From: Mariniblastus sp.
Lineage (GTDB): Bacteria > Planctomycetota > Planctomycetia > Pirellulales > Pirellulaceae
Direction of reading: 5' to 3'
DNA length: 64,000 bases
Assembly (NCBI GenBank): GCA_028823415.1
Contig: JAPKBL010000012.1
Span: 1-64,000 of the forward strand
The translations under genes and the position numbers were made by a program. A model generated the notes under the pieces. The model was not told the DNA's origin. It made no database searches and worked only from the letters and a program-made list of their open reading frames with translations. This document shows positions 1-9,258 of this stretch, one piece after another; positions within the stretch are counted from its first letter, which is position 1, and each line of letters begins with the position of its first letter.

Positions 1-193
1 CGTAAGCTTGGCTGAGTTGGGCTAGTGAGAACTCCTCCTCCTCCTCCTCCTCCTCGCCTTCCTCATCACTTGGAACCAAATCGCGATCATCGTTGGCTTG
101 CAATGAGTCAGCGGACCCGGGAACAACGGTGGAATCCAGTTCATCGGAATCCAAGGGTTCAATGTCAGAATTATCATCAGGATGATCGGTCAT
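1..193 (-). CDS. Acidic protein N-terminus, partial (cut by window edge)
   Basis: An open frame starts at ATG 191-193 on the minus strand and runs off the left edge after 64 codons. The visible part is strongly acidic (many Asp/Glu plus Ser) and holds an uninterrupted run of eight Glu (residues 47-54) encoded by eight identical GAG codons. After it the sequence turns to a mixed hydrophobic stretch with a pattern like FSLAQLSQAY, which may be the start of a folded domain. Planctomycete ScpB proteins can carry an acidic N-terminal extension, so ScpB is one possibility, but nothing visible proves it. It is divergent from the gamma-glutamyltransferase gene, sharing a 169-bp spacer. Confidence 0.5.
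   Translation of the reverse strand, partial: MTDHPDDNSDIEPLDSDELDSTVVPGSADSLQANDDRDLVPSDEEGEEEEEEEEFSLAQLSQAY
32..55. repeat. (CTC)8 trinucleotide microsatellite
   Basis: Eight perfect CTC units lie in frame within the leftmost gene and encode a poly-Glu run (GAG x8 on the minus strand). A repeat of this type can change length by slippage without breaking the frame. Confidence 0.85.
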
Positions 194-362
194 AGTGTTA
201 GCTTAAAGGAGACGTCGGTCGCCTCGCAAGACGGAGTCTCGTCTTCGCGCCGAAAGTGGCAAAATTTGAGTCGGTATCTGGCGAACGGGGCATTAAATTA
301 CTTAGCGGGGTTACCTATTTATACTGGTCCATTGCTTTTAGAATTAGAGTAGTCTGGCATCA

Positions 363-2165
363 TTGAAATTTGCTTTGGATTGGGGATTGATTGTGTTGAA
401 ATTCTATTCATTGGGTTTGGTGGTCGGCGTTGTTTGTTTGGCGGCCACGACATCTGTTTGGGGCCTTCAGACCGGAGTCGGCCCGACGACAATTTTGAAG
501 TCTACTACAGGAGTTTTACCCGGCAGTTCGGAATCGACATCTCGAAAAAACATGGTTGCTTCGGTTCACCCTCTGGCGACGCAAGCCGGGGTAGATGCGT
601 TTGCCAAAGGGGGCAATGCGATTGACGCCGCGATTGCGACCGCACTGACGCTCGGGGTAGTTGATAATTTCAATTCGGGTATCGGCGGCGGGTGTTTTAT
701 TTTGATCCGCACGGCGAAGGGAGAAGTGTACGCGATTGATGGACGAGAAATGGCGCCCTCAGCAGCGACACAGGATCTATTCCAAAATGCCAAGAGTCGT
801 TTTGCGAATCCGAGTCAAACGGGTGCACTGGCCAGCGGTGTGCCGGGGGCATTACAAGCATATGCCCAGGCGGTTGCCGAACATGGGCGGTTAGGTTTAA
901 GTGCCTCATTACAGAAGGGAATGGAGGCTGCCGAGAATGGGTTCCCGGTGACCGATGCGTATGCTGGGAAATTAAGAATTGCGAAAAAAGCGATGGTCCA
1001 ATTTCCTGGGACAGTCAAAGTGTTTTTTCGGCCCGACCCGACGACAGGGATTGTAGAACCCTACCGGGTGGGGGAAATCTTAAAGCAATCTGATTTGGCA
1101 ACAACCTATCGAATGATTTCCCAGAAGGGAACCGATTGGTTTTACCGAGGAGCCTTTGCCGAGTTGGCGGGTCAATGGATGAAGGCTAATGGTGGAATCA
1201 TGACGGCGACTGATTTTGCGAATTATAAAACCGTCAATCGTAAACCCGTTCGCTCGAAATATAGGGATTTCGAAATCTATGGGTTTCCGCCCCCCAGTTC
1301 CGGCGGAGTACATGTTGCTCAGGTATTAAACATACTTGAACAATTTAAGATGGCTGAGATGTATCAAAACGATCCGGTTGCTTTCTATCATGTCGTCGCC
1401 GAAGCGATGAAGCTTGCCTTTGCAGATCGAGCTTTCTGGTTGGGCGATCCGGATTATGTCGAAGTTCCCTTGGGCTTGATTGAAAAGAGTTATGCCAAAG
1501 AACTTGCCAGTAAGATTAAAATGGACTCGGTGTTGACGACAGATCACGGCATGCCCCCGAATGCAGCGACGGAGTTTTTCGAGGGACATACGACCCATGT
1601 GGCTGCGGCAGATAGTGAAGGGAATTGGGTTGCGTTGACCACAACCGTCAATACAACATTCGGTGCTAAATACGTCATTCCTGGGACCGGGGTAGTTATG
1701 AATAATCAAATGGATGACTTTGTTGCCTTTCCCGGAAAGCCCAACGCGTTTGGTTTGATCGGTGGTGAAAACAATGCGGTCGCTTCCGGAAAACGTCCTC
1801 TTTCAAGTATGAGTCCAACGATTGTGCTTCAGGATGGCAAGCCGATTTTGACGGTGGGTGCTGCGGGTGGCCCCAAAATCATTACCGAGGTCTTATGGGC
1901 CATTATTAACCACCTCGATTTGGAAATGCCGATTGGTAAAGCGATTGCCGCGCCACGTTTACATCATCAATGGGCGCCGAAACAGCTCTTACTTGAATCC
2001 AGTTTTGATGATGAGATTGCGGATCAACTTGCTGCCAAGCAACATCAGATCAAGCGGTCTCGATCGATGGGGATCTGTCAGGGAATTACATTCGATGCAG
2101 AAACCGGGCTCTTTACGGGAGCCTACGATCCCCGCACGACAGGTAGCGCGGCTGGTGAGCAATAG
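363..2165 (+). CDS. ggt: Gamma-glutamyltransferase
   Basis: Gamma-glutamyltransferase hydrolyses or transfers the gamma-glutamyl group of glutathione and related compounds in the periplasm. The precursor normally cleaves itself into two subunits at a Thr. That Thr is visible in the motif HTTHVAAAD (nucleophile near residue 410, codon 1590-1592), followed by the family pattern NTTFG, NNQMDDF and later PLSSMSPTIV. The length of about 600 aa fits the family. The N-terminus carries a hydrophobic segment ending near an Ala-Thr-Thr region, a likely signal peptide. The first codon at 363 is TTG; GTG at 393 also gives a complete signal peptide and is an equally good start. The gene stands alone, 74 bp ahead of the next gene on the same strand. 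Confidence 0.93.
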   Translation: MKFALDWGLIVLKFYSLGLVVGVVCLAATTSVWGLQTGVGPTTILKSTTGVLPGSSESTSRKNMVASVHPLATQAGVDAFAKGGNAIDAAIATALTLGVVDNFNSGIGGGCFILIRTAKGEVYAIDGREMAPSAATQDLFQNAKSRFANPSQTGALASGVPGALQAYAQAVAEHGRLGLSASLQKGMEAAENGFPVTDAYAGKLRIAKKAMVQFPGTVKVFFRPDPTTGIVEPYRVGEILKQSDLATTYRMISQKGTDWFYRGAFAELAGQWMKANGGIMTATDFANYKTVNRKPVRSKYRDFEIYGFPPPSSGGVHVAQVLNILEQFKMAEMYQNDPVAFYHVVAEAMKLAFADRAFWLGDPDYVEVPLGLIEKSYAKELASKIKMDSVLTTDHGMPPNAATEFFEGHTTHVAAADSEGNWVALTTTVNTTFGAKYVIPGTGVVMNNQMDDFVAFPGKPNAFGLIGGENNAVASGKRPLSSMSPTIVLQDGKPILTVGAAGGPKIITEVLWAIINHLDLEMPIGKAIAAPRLHHQWAPKQLLLESSFDDEIADQLAAKQHQIKRSRSMGICQGITFDAETGLFTGAYDPRTTGSAAGEQ

Positions 2166-2239
2166 TGTAGGGCCGTTTTAGTTTCCGAGGTTGTCTTTGG
2201 GTTGACGAGTCCATCAGCAATCAACCAGTCGCGAGCGCA

Positions 2240-2932
2240 ATGAATTCTTTTAGTTTTCTCAGTTGGAATTTGGGTTTAATGGAAAACTCTCACGGGGCTC
2301 CCGTGGGTTGGCGGGTGGACCAGACGGAGTCGCTCGTCCGTGAGCGTGTGCTCGCAACTGCGCCGGACTTTGTTTGTTTTCAGGAATTGCCTGGGTTAGT
2401 GCCTTATGTTGAAACGCATGAGTTGATTCCAGCCAACACCGTGAGCCATTGCGGTAATTTAGCGACGCTCGTTCGGCGAGAACTGCTGGACCAAGTTGAA
2501 AGCAGGGCCGTTGGGAAATGTGCAGTTTTAACGGCGATAGAATCTGCAGGAATTAGCATTGCGAATGTCCATTTACCACCTGGAAGTAATGGGAAGGCTG
2601 AGCGATTGAGTGCGATCCAGCGATTGGTTTCGATTTGCCCGACATCACGCTTAGTGGTGATTGGCGATACGAACACGCGTATTGGTGAAACTCCATCGAT
2701 TGAAGCATTGGGGCTTCTGGGTGATTTACCCCCCTCCCCTACTTGGGATAGCCGCATTAATCGGTTTCGCGCAGATGGAAAAAAATATACGGCCTATTTC
2801 ACTCGCTATTTTCATAGTGATGGCTTGGCTGTGAAAGACGTCAGGGTGTTCAATCAGGCGTGGGATTTAGAAGGCTCCCGTTTTTTTCTATCCGATCATT
2901 TTGCATTGGCGGGTCGGGTGGAGTTGCGATAA
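2240..2932 (+). CDS. Endonuclease/exonuclease/phosphatase (EEP) family protein
   Basis: This 230-aa protein has the EEP superfamily landmarks in order: SWNLG near the start (metal/strand 1), FQELPG around residue 47 (the metal-binding Glu), VIGDTNTR around residue 140 (Asp/Asn pair) and SDHFAL near the C-terminus (catalytic Asp-His). The members of this fold cleave phosphodiester or phosphomonoester bonds using Mg2+; the substrate here cannot be told from sequence. No signal peptide is visible, so it is probably cytoplasmic. It follows ggt closely and could be co-transcribed, though the two functions have no obvious link. Confidence 0.8.
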   Translation: MNSFSFLSWNLGLMENSHGAPVGWRVDQTESLVRERVLATAPDFVCFQELPGLVPYVETHELIPANTVSHCGNLATLVRRELLDQVESRAVGKCAVLTAIESAGISIANVHLPPGSNGKAERLSAIQRLVSICPTSRLVVIGDTNTRIGETPSIEALGLLGDLPPSPTWDSRINRFRADGKKYTAYFTRYFHSDGLAVKDVRVFNQAWDLEGSRFFLSDHFALAGRVELR

Positions 2933-3093
2933 GTTCTGCAGAAACAGAGGCGAAAAGGAAGTATTTTAAAGAATGCTGAAGGAAAAACTAAGGAACCAAG
3001 AGGACCTAGGCAAAGACGGAAATCCTTTCAATAATTAGATATCGTTAATTAGAAATCAAGCCAGTCGTTAAGAAATATTTTTGGGATCAAAAC

Positions 3094-3558
3094 ATGAGTG
3101 CAGATGCGAGACTTGAGGAATTAGGATTTGTATTGCCCCCTGCCCCTTCAGCAGTTGGCGTTTATAGACCCGCAATGATCGTTGGCAACCTGTGTTACAC
3201 TTCGGGGCATGTTCCCGTGCTTACTGACGGTTCCTTGCTGACCGGATGTGCAGGGCGAGATGTCGACCAGCAGGCAGCATATCTTGCCGCTCGTCAGTCT
3301 GGGCTGAGCATGTTGGCCACGCTGCGATCGGAACTGGGGACACTCGACAGAGTTAAGCGAGTGGTGAAATTATTTGGCATGGTCTGTTGTACTGATGATT
3401 TCACGCAACAGCCTGCCGTAATTAACGGCTGTAGTGAACTGATGTCCGCGGTGTTTGGTGAGGATGCCGGGATTGGAACACGGAGTGCTGTCGGCGTTAA
3501 CGCATTGCCGCTTGGGGTAACTGTTGAAATCGAAGGGATTTTCGAACTTCATGACTGA
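3094..3558 (+). CDS. RidA/YjgF family protein
   Basis: A 154-aa protein of the RidA/YjgF/UK114 family, with the typical motif run GNLCYTSGHVPV near residue 33 and NALPLGVTVEIEGIFE at the end. RidA itself hydrolyses reactive 2-aminoacrylate released by PLP enzymes. This member belongs to the longer subgroup of about 150 aa, whose substrates are mostly unknown, so it should be called RidA-like only. The ATG at 3094 is the first in-frame ATG. The upstream 161-bp spacer is AT-rich without a clear Shine-Dalgarno site. Confidence 0.88.
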   Translation: MSADARLEELGFVLPPAPSAVGVYRPAMIVGNLCYTSGHVPVLTDGSLLTGCAGRDVDQQAAYLAARQSGLSMLATLRSELGTLDRVKRVVKLFGMVCCTDDFTQQPAVINGCSELMSAVFGEDAGIGTRSAVGVNALPLGVTVEIEGIFELHD

Positions 3559-3614
3559 GCTTTCGATCGGTCTTCATTGTTGATCAAAATTCGACTCATT
3601 AAATTAGCTTAAAT

Positions 3615-4154
3615 ATGTTTGAACATCAGTATCCAAGTGCGGATGGCGTTTCCGATAGATTAGCCACAGCGATTCGGCATATCGAATTCGCCAGAAATTA
3701 CAGCCGATCATTATTGGACGGGCTTGATGATGACGATTGGTTTTGGAGTCCGGAGCAATTCGCGACCCACATTGCTTGGCAGGTCGGTCATCTTGCGATG
3801 TCCGAATATGGATTAACGTTGTTTCGACAGCGTGGTCGCGATCTCCACGTCGATCAACAGTTAATGTCTAGTAAATTTCGAAAACTCTTTATGCGTGGCA
3901 CGCGGCCGATAGCGGATCGCAGTGCCTACCCTGCGCCGAGTGAGATCATTGCGGTTCTCGATCGGGTCCATGAGCAGATGCGGGTTGAGATTGTCGGATT
4001 TGATGGCCCACAGTTAGACGAGCCCCTCGATCCCCCGCACGCGGCCTACGCTACACGTTATGGGGCGCTGTTGTTTGCGGGTGACCATGAAATGATTCAT
4101 TCCGGCCAAATTGGTATGCTTCGCCGTTTGATGGGAAAAGACCCAATTCGTTAG
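3615..4154 (+). CDS. DinB-like (DinB_2) family protein
   Basis: A 179-aa all-helical protein with the DinB/YfiT four-helix pattern: a first-helix arrangement HIEFARNYS, the motif HIAWQVGHLA (metal-ligand His candidates) and DHEMIHSGQIGMLRRLMG at the C-terminus. In this superfamily three His residues hold a divalent metal, and some members transfer low-molecular-weight thiols. The actual reaction here is unknown. It ends 14 bp before the ABC ATPase ATG and is probably co-transcribed with it. Two other DinB-type genes occur at 6112 and 44844. Confidence 0.8.
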   Translation: MFEHQYPSADGVSDRLATAIRHIEFARNYSRSLLDGLDDDDWFWSPEQFATHIAWQVGHLAMSEYGLTLFRQRGRDLHVDQQLMSSKFRKLFMRGTRPIADRSAYPAPSEIIAVLDRVHEQMRVEIVGFDGPQLDEPLDPPHAAYATRYGALLFAGDHEMIHSGQIGMLRRLMGKDPIR

Positions 4155-4168
4155 CCATAGGCGTGTTT

Positions 4169-5080
4169 ATGTCAACAAAACTGGTTCAAGCAAAATCCCT
4201 TACCAAAAGGTATGGCGATTTTACGGCACTGGACCGCTGTTCACTTGAGATTTGCGAAGGCGAAGTGTTCGGTTTGCTCGGTCCTAACGGGTCTGGCAAA
4301 TCTACTTTCCTCCGCTTGCTGCTTGGGTTTCTAAAGCCCACGGAGGGATCGGCAGAAATTGGCGGGTTGGATTGTCTCCATCAGCGCGTCGAAGTCCACC
4401 GAATGGTGTCCTATCTTCCCGGTGACGCCCGTTTGTTTCGAATGATGCGAGCACGGAAAATGCTCGAGATCTTTTGTGGATTTCGCGAGGATGCGAGTTT
4501 CGAAAAAGCAGTAGAAATATCGGATCGATTGGAACTTGATTTGTCTCGCTGGGTGGGTCTTATGTCGACTGGGATGCGGCAAAAGCTGGCGTTGGCAATC
4601 ACGCTTTGCAGTCAAACGCCACTGGTGATTCTGGATGAACCGACAGCCAACCTTGATCCGACGGTTCGCGGCAGGGTGATGGATTTGGTCAACGAGGCGA
4701 AAGTTTCCGGGCGAACAGTAATTTTCTCGTCGCATGTTCTTCCCGAAATCGAGGATACATGTGATCGCGTCGGAATCTTGCGAGATGGTCAATTGGTCCA
4801 CGTTGAGTCGCTGAGTCGATTGAAAAAACAGCATCGAATACTCGCGGATCTCAGGGGTAATCTGCCGGAACTCCCCGAGGGATTGCGAGACTCAATAGTC
4901 ATCAAACAAAACGGAAACTCGGTTCAAATAGAAACCCCGGGCGAACTGTCTCCGGTTTTAAGGTGGCTTTCGGACGCGCCAATTTCTGATGTTTATATCC
5001 AGCCAGTTGGGCTACGGGCCGTTTATGATCGTTTTCACCATAAGTCGACGATTGTGTCTCAGACGGAGGCGTCCGCATGA
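4169..5080 (+). CDS. ABC transporter ATP-binding protein
   Basis: The nucleotide-binding subunit of an ABC-2 type exporter. Walker [10 protein letters not shown] is at residues 38-46, the signature is the NatA-type variant STGMRQK near residue 133, Walker B is LVILDEPTANLDP and the H-loop is SSHVLPEIE. Length (303 aa from ATG 4169) includes a C-terminal extension typical of the DrrA/CcmA subgroup. A GTG two codons upstream (4163) is also possible. Its stop overlaps the permease start (ATGA at 5077-5080), so the two are translationally coupled and very likely form one transporter. Substrate unknown. Confidence 0.93.
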   Translation: MSTKLVQAKSLTKRYGDFTALDRCSLEICEGEVFGLLGPNGSGKSTFLRLLLGFLKPTEGSAEIGGLDCLHQRVEVHRMVSYLPGDARLFRMMRARKMLEIFCGFREDASFEKAVEISDRLELDLSRWVGLMSTGMRQKLALAITLCSQTPLVILDEPTANLDPTVRGRVMDLVNEAKVSGRTVIFSSHVLPEIEDTCDRVGILRDGQLVHVESLSRLKKQHRILADLRGNLPELPEGLRDSIVIKQNGNSVQIETPGELSPVLRWLSDAPISDVYIQPVGLRAVYDRFHHKSTIVSQTEASA

Positions 5081-6045
5081 ATCGTCCTTTGATTAAAAAA
5101 TATATTGCCGAGGGGGTGCTGCTATTCGTTGGATTAGCACTTGGTGTTTTTGCGTTTTCTTGGTTTCGTGTTTGGGTCGTCGGGGAATTGGATACCGCCC
5201 AGTTTCGACAAATTATCGATCTCCTCCCGAAAGATTGGCGGAAATTTGCAACGGTCGATTTTGATTGGTTAGTCTCGTATCTGGGTAGAACTTCGTTGTC
5301 CCTCAATGAGCCGATGCTGATTTCACTGGTTTGTGCATGGGGATTGGTCAGAGGTTCGGACGTCGTTAGTGGAGAGTTAAGCCGAGGTACGATGGAAATG
5401 TTGCTGGCTCAACCAGTTAGTCGCCGAAAAATATATCTCCAACATGCCGGGCTGACGTTATTAATGATGTTTGTCTTGATTTTAGTATGCTGGTTGGGAA
5501 TGGCCTTGGGGATCTGGACAACGAATGTTAAGGAGACCACGTATCCATCTATTCAAATTCCATTAGTCGACTATGCCATTCCTTTGAGTTTCTTGCCGCC
5601 GAAAACAACGATTGTCGCGATGAGTTCTGAAGTCAATCCTCTCCTCTTTTTTCCTGGGCTTTTCAACTTATTCAGCCTCGGTTTTTGCATGAGTGGATTG
5701 GCGGCGTTTTGTTCGTCGTTGGATCGATACCGCTGGCGAACTCTGGGCATTGTTTCCGCGTTCTACTTTTGCAACGCAGGAATTCGAATGCTTGGGATGG
5801 GATCTGAGAAGTACTCGTGGGCGAAGCATTGCGGTGTATTTGGACTCTATCATCCCGCGGCGTTGATCAAGCAGACCGATGCCGATGCTGCTAATTACTA
5901 TGCAATATTGCGCTACGACCCAGACGGCACATTGGCAGGTCTGGCGTTGTTGCCGAATTGCCTACTCCTATTGTTGATCGGAGTTTGCTTTTATTGGGTG
6001 GGCTTAATCGTGTTTGAAAAACGGGACCTCCCAGCGCCGATGTAG
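5077..6045 (+). CDS. ABC-2 type transporter permease
   Basis: A 322-aa integral membrane protein coupled to the preceding ATPase by a 4-bp overlap. A first membrane segment lies at about residues 10-30, followed by a periplasmic loop, then several segments including the motif GELSRGTMEMLLAQPVSRRKIYL (residues about 98-120), the classical cytoplasmic coupling region of ABC-2 permeases. The last segment is near residues 295-312. The pair forms a minimal two-gene exporter; nothing in the neighbourhood names the cargo. Confidence 0.88.
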   Translation: MNRPLIKKYIAEGVLLFVGLALGVFAFSWFRVWVVGELDTAQFRQIIDLLPKDWRKFATVDFDWLVSYLGRTSLSLNEPMLISLVCAWGLVRGSDVVSGELSRGTMEMLLAQPVSRRKIYLQHAGLTLLMMFVLILVCWLGMALGIWTTNVKETTYPSIQIPLVDYAIPLSFLPPKTTIVAMSSEVNPLLFFPGLFNLFSLGFCMSGLAAFCSSLDRYRWRTLGIVSAFYFCNAGIRMLGMGSEKYSWAKHCGVFGLYHPAALIKQTDADAANYYAILRYDPDGTLAGLALLPNCLLLLLIGVCFYWVGLIVFEKRDLPAPM

Positions 6046-6111
6046 AAAGAGACTGGGATCCAAGTTGGCATTCTAAATAAGGGAGAAGCTAGGCTGTAAT
6101 TCGCTTCTTAC

Positions 6112-6639
6112 TTACCAATCGTTGCGATTTCTTAGCCACGTGATTTGAGCAACGTGGTGGCGGATGTGCCAGAGAGTGCGGGAAAGCGCCTGCCGAAGGG
6201 AGAGGATTTCTCCAACCTCCGGGTGAAAAAAAGTGCGATCCAATTCATCATCGCTTAAGTTTTCCAGGAGGACGGCCCATCGGGCGTGAAGTCCATCCAT
6301 CAGAACCAGAGACGGTTCGAGATCTGATTCTTTCGCATCAAAGGTTTCTGACCATTTCGTTTCGTTGAACGTTTTAATTAACGGGGAGGCCTCCGTTAAT
6401 GCCCATTTAAACCGAATATAAGTGTTCAGTTGGCTGTCGGCGAGGTGATGAACAATTTGGCGAATGGACCAGTTACGGTAGCGGGTCGCAAGCTGTTGTG
6501 CAGTGAGCGAATCGATGGAATTTCGAATCTCTGAAGGACATCCTCTGAGTTCTTCCAGTTGGATGGACACTTGCTCGGGGATTTGAGATTCGACATATTC
6601 CCCTGCGGGGAAATCTGGTGGTTCATTGTTTGTGATCAT
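6112..6639 (-). CDS. YfiT/BstA-like DinB superfamily protein
   Basis: A 175-aa protein of the YfiT group of DinB-like metal proteins. It shows the group pattern at the start (FPAGEYVESQIPEQ), the first metal His in IRQIVHHLADSQLN and the final pair in LWHIRHHVAQITWL. The Bacillus homologues include bacillithiol transferase BstA, and others are annotated as putative metal-dependent hydrolases; the thiol used here is unknown. The frame stays open to 6732, which would overlap uxaC by 46 bp, but ATG 6637-6639 starts exactly where the family starts, so I use it. It lies directly downstream of uxaC and may share its transcript. Confidence 0.85.
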   Translation of the reverse strand: MITNNEPPDFPAGEYVESQIPEQVSIQLEELRGCPSEIRNSIDSLTAQQLATRYRNWSIRQIVHHLADSQLNTYIRFKWALTEASPLIKTFNETKWSETFDAKESDLEPSLVLMDGLHARWAVLLENLSDDELDRTFFHPEVGEILSLRQALSRTLWHIRHHVAQITWLRNRNDW

Positions 6640-6686
6640 AGAATTTTCTTCAGTATCCGATTGAGATCTCGCCGGAAAATTGCAGG

Positions 6687-8096
6687 CTAAGCGTTTTCTA
6701 GCCGAAGATAGTCTTTTGCATTTTTGTAGCAAATGTTTTTGACCATCGTTCCAATAAATTGGAAGTCATTGGGAATGAGTCCATTTTTCATGTCATTCCC
6801 GAGCATGTTGCAGAGGATTCGACGAAAATATTCATGCCTTGTAAACGACATGAAACTTCTTGAATCGGTTAGCATACCAACGAACCTCGACAAGAGGCCC
6901 GTGTTTGAAAGAGCGTTGAGTTGCCATTCGATTCCCTCTTTTTGATCGAGATACCACCAGCCTGATCCAAATTGCATTTTCCCTGGCATCGCTCCGCCTT
7001 GGAAGTTGCCCAGCATCGTGCTGAGGAGATAATTGTCAGAGGGATTCAGATTGTAAACAATCGTTTGGGGGAGTGCGTCCTCTTGGTCGAGTCGATTCAG
7101 GAAAGCGCCGAGCGAGCGCCCTTGAGAAGCGTCACCCATCGAATCACATCCGATATCTCGCCCAATCGAATTAAAAAGTCGTGTGTTATTATTTCGCCAT
7201 ACGCCCGTGTGAAATTGATTCGTCCAGTTTTTTTGTGCGTCCATACGAGCTAATTCCAAGAGCATGAACGTAGAAAATGATTCATGTTGTTGCGTGTTGG
7301 CGGCCACTCCTTGGTTGGCTTTGTCAAAAATGCCCGCCGCGGTGGCGTGGTCACAGAATGCCGCGGGAACGAATTCGCAACCATGATCCGAAAGTCGCGC
7401 TCCGTGCGAGTGGAAAAAGTCGTGGCGATTTCGCAATGCCGAAAGCAGATCATCCAGCGAGTTGATCGCCATACCCGATGTTGATTCAAGCTTTGCGATC
7501 CAGAGTTTGAATTCGTGGGGACGATGTACAAACAGTGCCCAATCGGGGCGAAAGCAGGGGTAGACCATTGTCTCAAAGTCGGACGCCGCGATCTGTTTAT
7601 GGAATTCGAGTGTGTCTGTCGGATCGTCTGTGGTACATAAGGCTGTGACATTGAATTGCTTAAGAATCCCCTGAGTGCTCAATTCGTCCCGTTGTGCCAT
7701 CTGTTCATTACATTGATTCCAAACGGTTTCGGCGTTCTCTTCGCAGAGCAATTCGTCAATATTGAAGAACCGTTTTAATTCCAGGTGGGTCCAGTGGTAG
7801 AGGGGGTTACGAAGGGTGTGTGGAACCGTTTTTGCGAACGCGAGAAATTTATCTTTGGGTGTTGCGTCTCCGGTGATTAAATTTTCAGGAATTCCATTGG
7901 CTCGCATTGCTCGCCATTTGTAATGATCGTGGTTAATCCACATTTCAAACAGGTTTTCAAATTTCCGATTTTCGGCAATGTCGCGTGGAGAAAGATGGTT
8001 GTGGTAATCAATAATCGGTTGGTCGAAAGCGTACTCGTGGTAAAGTCGCTGACTCGATGGAGTGGTCAGTAAAAAATCTTCGTCGATAAATGTCAT
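6687..8096 (-). CDS. uxaC: Uronate isomerase (glucuronate/galacturonate isomerase)
   Basis: Converts D-glucuronate to D-fructuronate and D-galacturonate to D-tagaturonate, the first step of uronic acid breakdown. The 469-aa length and the markers IIDYHNHLSPRDIA (residues about 28-41), MWINHDHYKWRAMRANG and the closing FTRHEYFRRILCNMLG match UxaC closely. It is an amidohydrolase-fold enzyme in the cytoplasm. No other uronate pathway gene (uxaA, uxaB, uxuA, kdgK) is in the window. Marine planctomycetes degrade algal polysaccharides rich in uronic acids, which fits. Confidence 0.95.
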   Translation of the reverse strand: MTFIDEDFLLTTPSSQRLYHEYAFDQPIIDYHNHLSPRDIAENRKFENLFEMWINHDHYKWRAMRANGIPENLITGDATPKDKFLAFAKTVPHTLRNPLYHWTHLELKRFFNIDELLCEENAETVWNQCNEQMAQRDELSTQGILKQFNVTALCTTDDPTDTLEFHKQIAASDFETMVYPCFRPDWALFVHRPHEFKLWIAKLESTSGMAINSLDDLLSALRNRHDFFHSHGARLSDHGCEFVPAAFCDHATAAGIFDKANQGVAANTQQHESFSTFMLLELARMDAQKNWTNQFHTGVWRNNNTRLFNSIGRDIGCDSMGDASQGRSLGAFLNRLDQEDALPQTIVYNLNPSDNYLLSTMLGNFQGGAMPGKMQFGSGWWYLDQKEGIEWQLNALSNTGLLSRFVGMLTDSRSFMSFTRHEYFRRILCNMLGNDMKNGLIPNDFQFIGTMVKNICYKNAKDYLRLENA

Positions 8097-8144
8097 TTGA
8101 GTGGTTCTCTGAAAAGCAAATCAATCGGTGGAGTGTTGAGTGAA

Positions 8145-9068
8145 TTATCTGAGTTGATCGGGCGTTCCGTCGGGGAAATTTTCGAGGATAATATTTTCGA
8201 TATAGCGGCGTCGGTTGAGGGGGCGGGGGTGCGTGCTTAAAAACTCAATTGGCTGAGAACTGGAGGCTGATGACTCGAGGATATCGATGACCTCGATCAT
8301 ATGGGTTGGGTCATATCCTGTCTTGGCCATTAATTTGACTCCCCATCCATCGGAAGCGAGTTCATCCGCTCGGCTATATTGGAGACTGATAAACCAGTCC
8401 GTTACGTCCGCGGCGAGTCTCGTGCCACCGGTTTGTGAATTTAATCGATTCGTCGAACTCGTATCATCCAAAACCTCAATTCCCGAAAAAACACCTCGGA
8501 TGAACCTACTCTTGGCCAGCCTCTGGGCGGCATGCCGTTCGATTACATGGCCGATTTCGTGGCTTAGTACCCCTGCGAGTCGACCGTCAAAATCACTCTG
8601 GCTATTGCTCATATATTGATTGTGTTCGAGCTGGCGATAGAGTCCAGTTGTGATAAAGACCTGCCCCCCAGGAAGGGCAAAGGCGTTCACCGTCTGAGAA
8701 TCATCGAGCAAATGAAACTGAAACGGATATGGTATCAGACGGGGCGAGTTTCCACTCGTTTCTTCCAGTGTGGCGATAAGCTGTTTTCCGATTCGCTTGA
8801 CGTGGGCTGTCGCTTTTCGATTGCTTGAAAGCGGCCCCATCGATGTCGCAGATTGCGATCCCAGTGCGATCTCTTCTGGGATGGTCAGATCTACGCGTTG
8901 TGACTCACCGGTGATGGGGTTGATTTGCCCCTTTCCAAAAAATGAAATCGCCGACATGACTAACACGCCACAGCAGATGAGCAAACGGAGGCGAAACCGT
9001 TGAGAGTTAGATCGCGATTTGTTGGAGGAAAAACCGATGTCGTCGCCGTTTTTTTGGAAATAGCTCAT
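8145..9068 (-). CDS. M48 family metalloprotease, membrane-anchored or secreted
   Basis: A zinc metallopeptidase with the HEXXH motif HEIGH at residues 170-174 inside GVLSHEIGHVIERHAAQR, and a downstream third-ligand region SRADELASDGWG. A membrane segment or uncleaved signal lies at about residues 27-45, after a basic N-terminus. The catalytic domain would face the periplasm, as in the BepA/LoiP group that controls outer-membrane protein quality. The 307-aa length has no TPR extension. It sits 48 bp upstream of uxaC on the same strand; a functional link is not evident. Confidence 0.9.
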   Translation of the reverse strand: MSYFQKNGDDIGFSSNKSRSNSQRFRLRLLICCGVLVMSAISFFGKGQINPITGESQRVDLTIPEEIALGSQSATSMGPLSSNRKATAHVKRIGKQLIATLEETSGNSPRLIPYPFQFHLLDDSQTVNAFALPGGQVFITTGLYRQLEHNQYMSNSQSDFDGRLAGVLSHEIGHVIERHAAQRLAKSRFIRGVFSGIEVLDDTSSTNRLNSQTGGTRLAADVTDWFISLQYSRADELASDGWGVKLMAKTGYDPTHMIEVIDILESSASSSQPIEFLSTHPRPLNRRRYIENIILENFPDGTPDQLR

Positions 9069-9258
9069 GGAACGTCTTTGATCGGATCAAATAAACTCAA
9101 TGCGACACTCTTTCGAGTTGCCGCACTGGTACAACCGCAATAGCTCTTACGGAAAGTATTTTAGAGCAATCGTGTTGGGATTCAATCATCGTTCCGACAA
9201 TCGCCACGAACTGGTCGTGTTCGATTCGCAGGCATGCGGGCGCAAGTAATTCCTGGAG

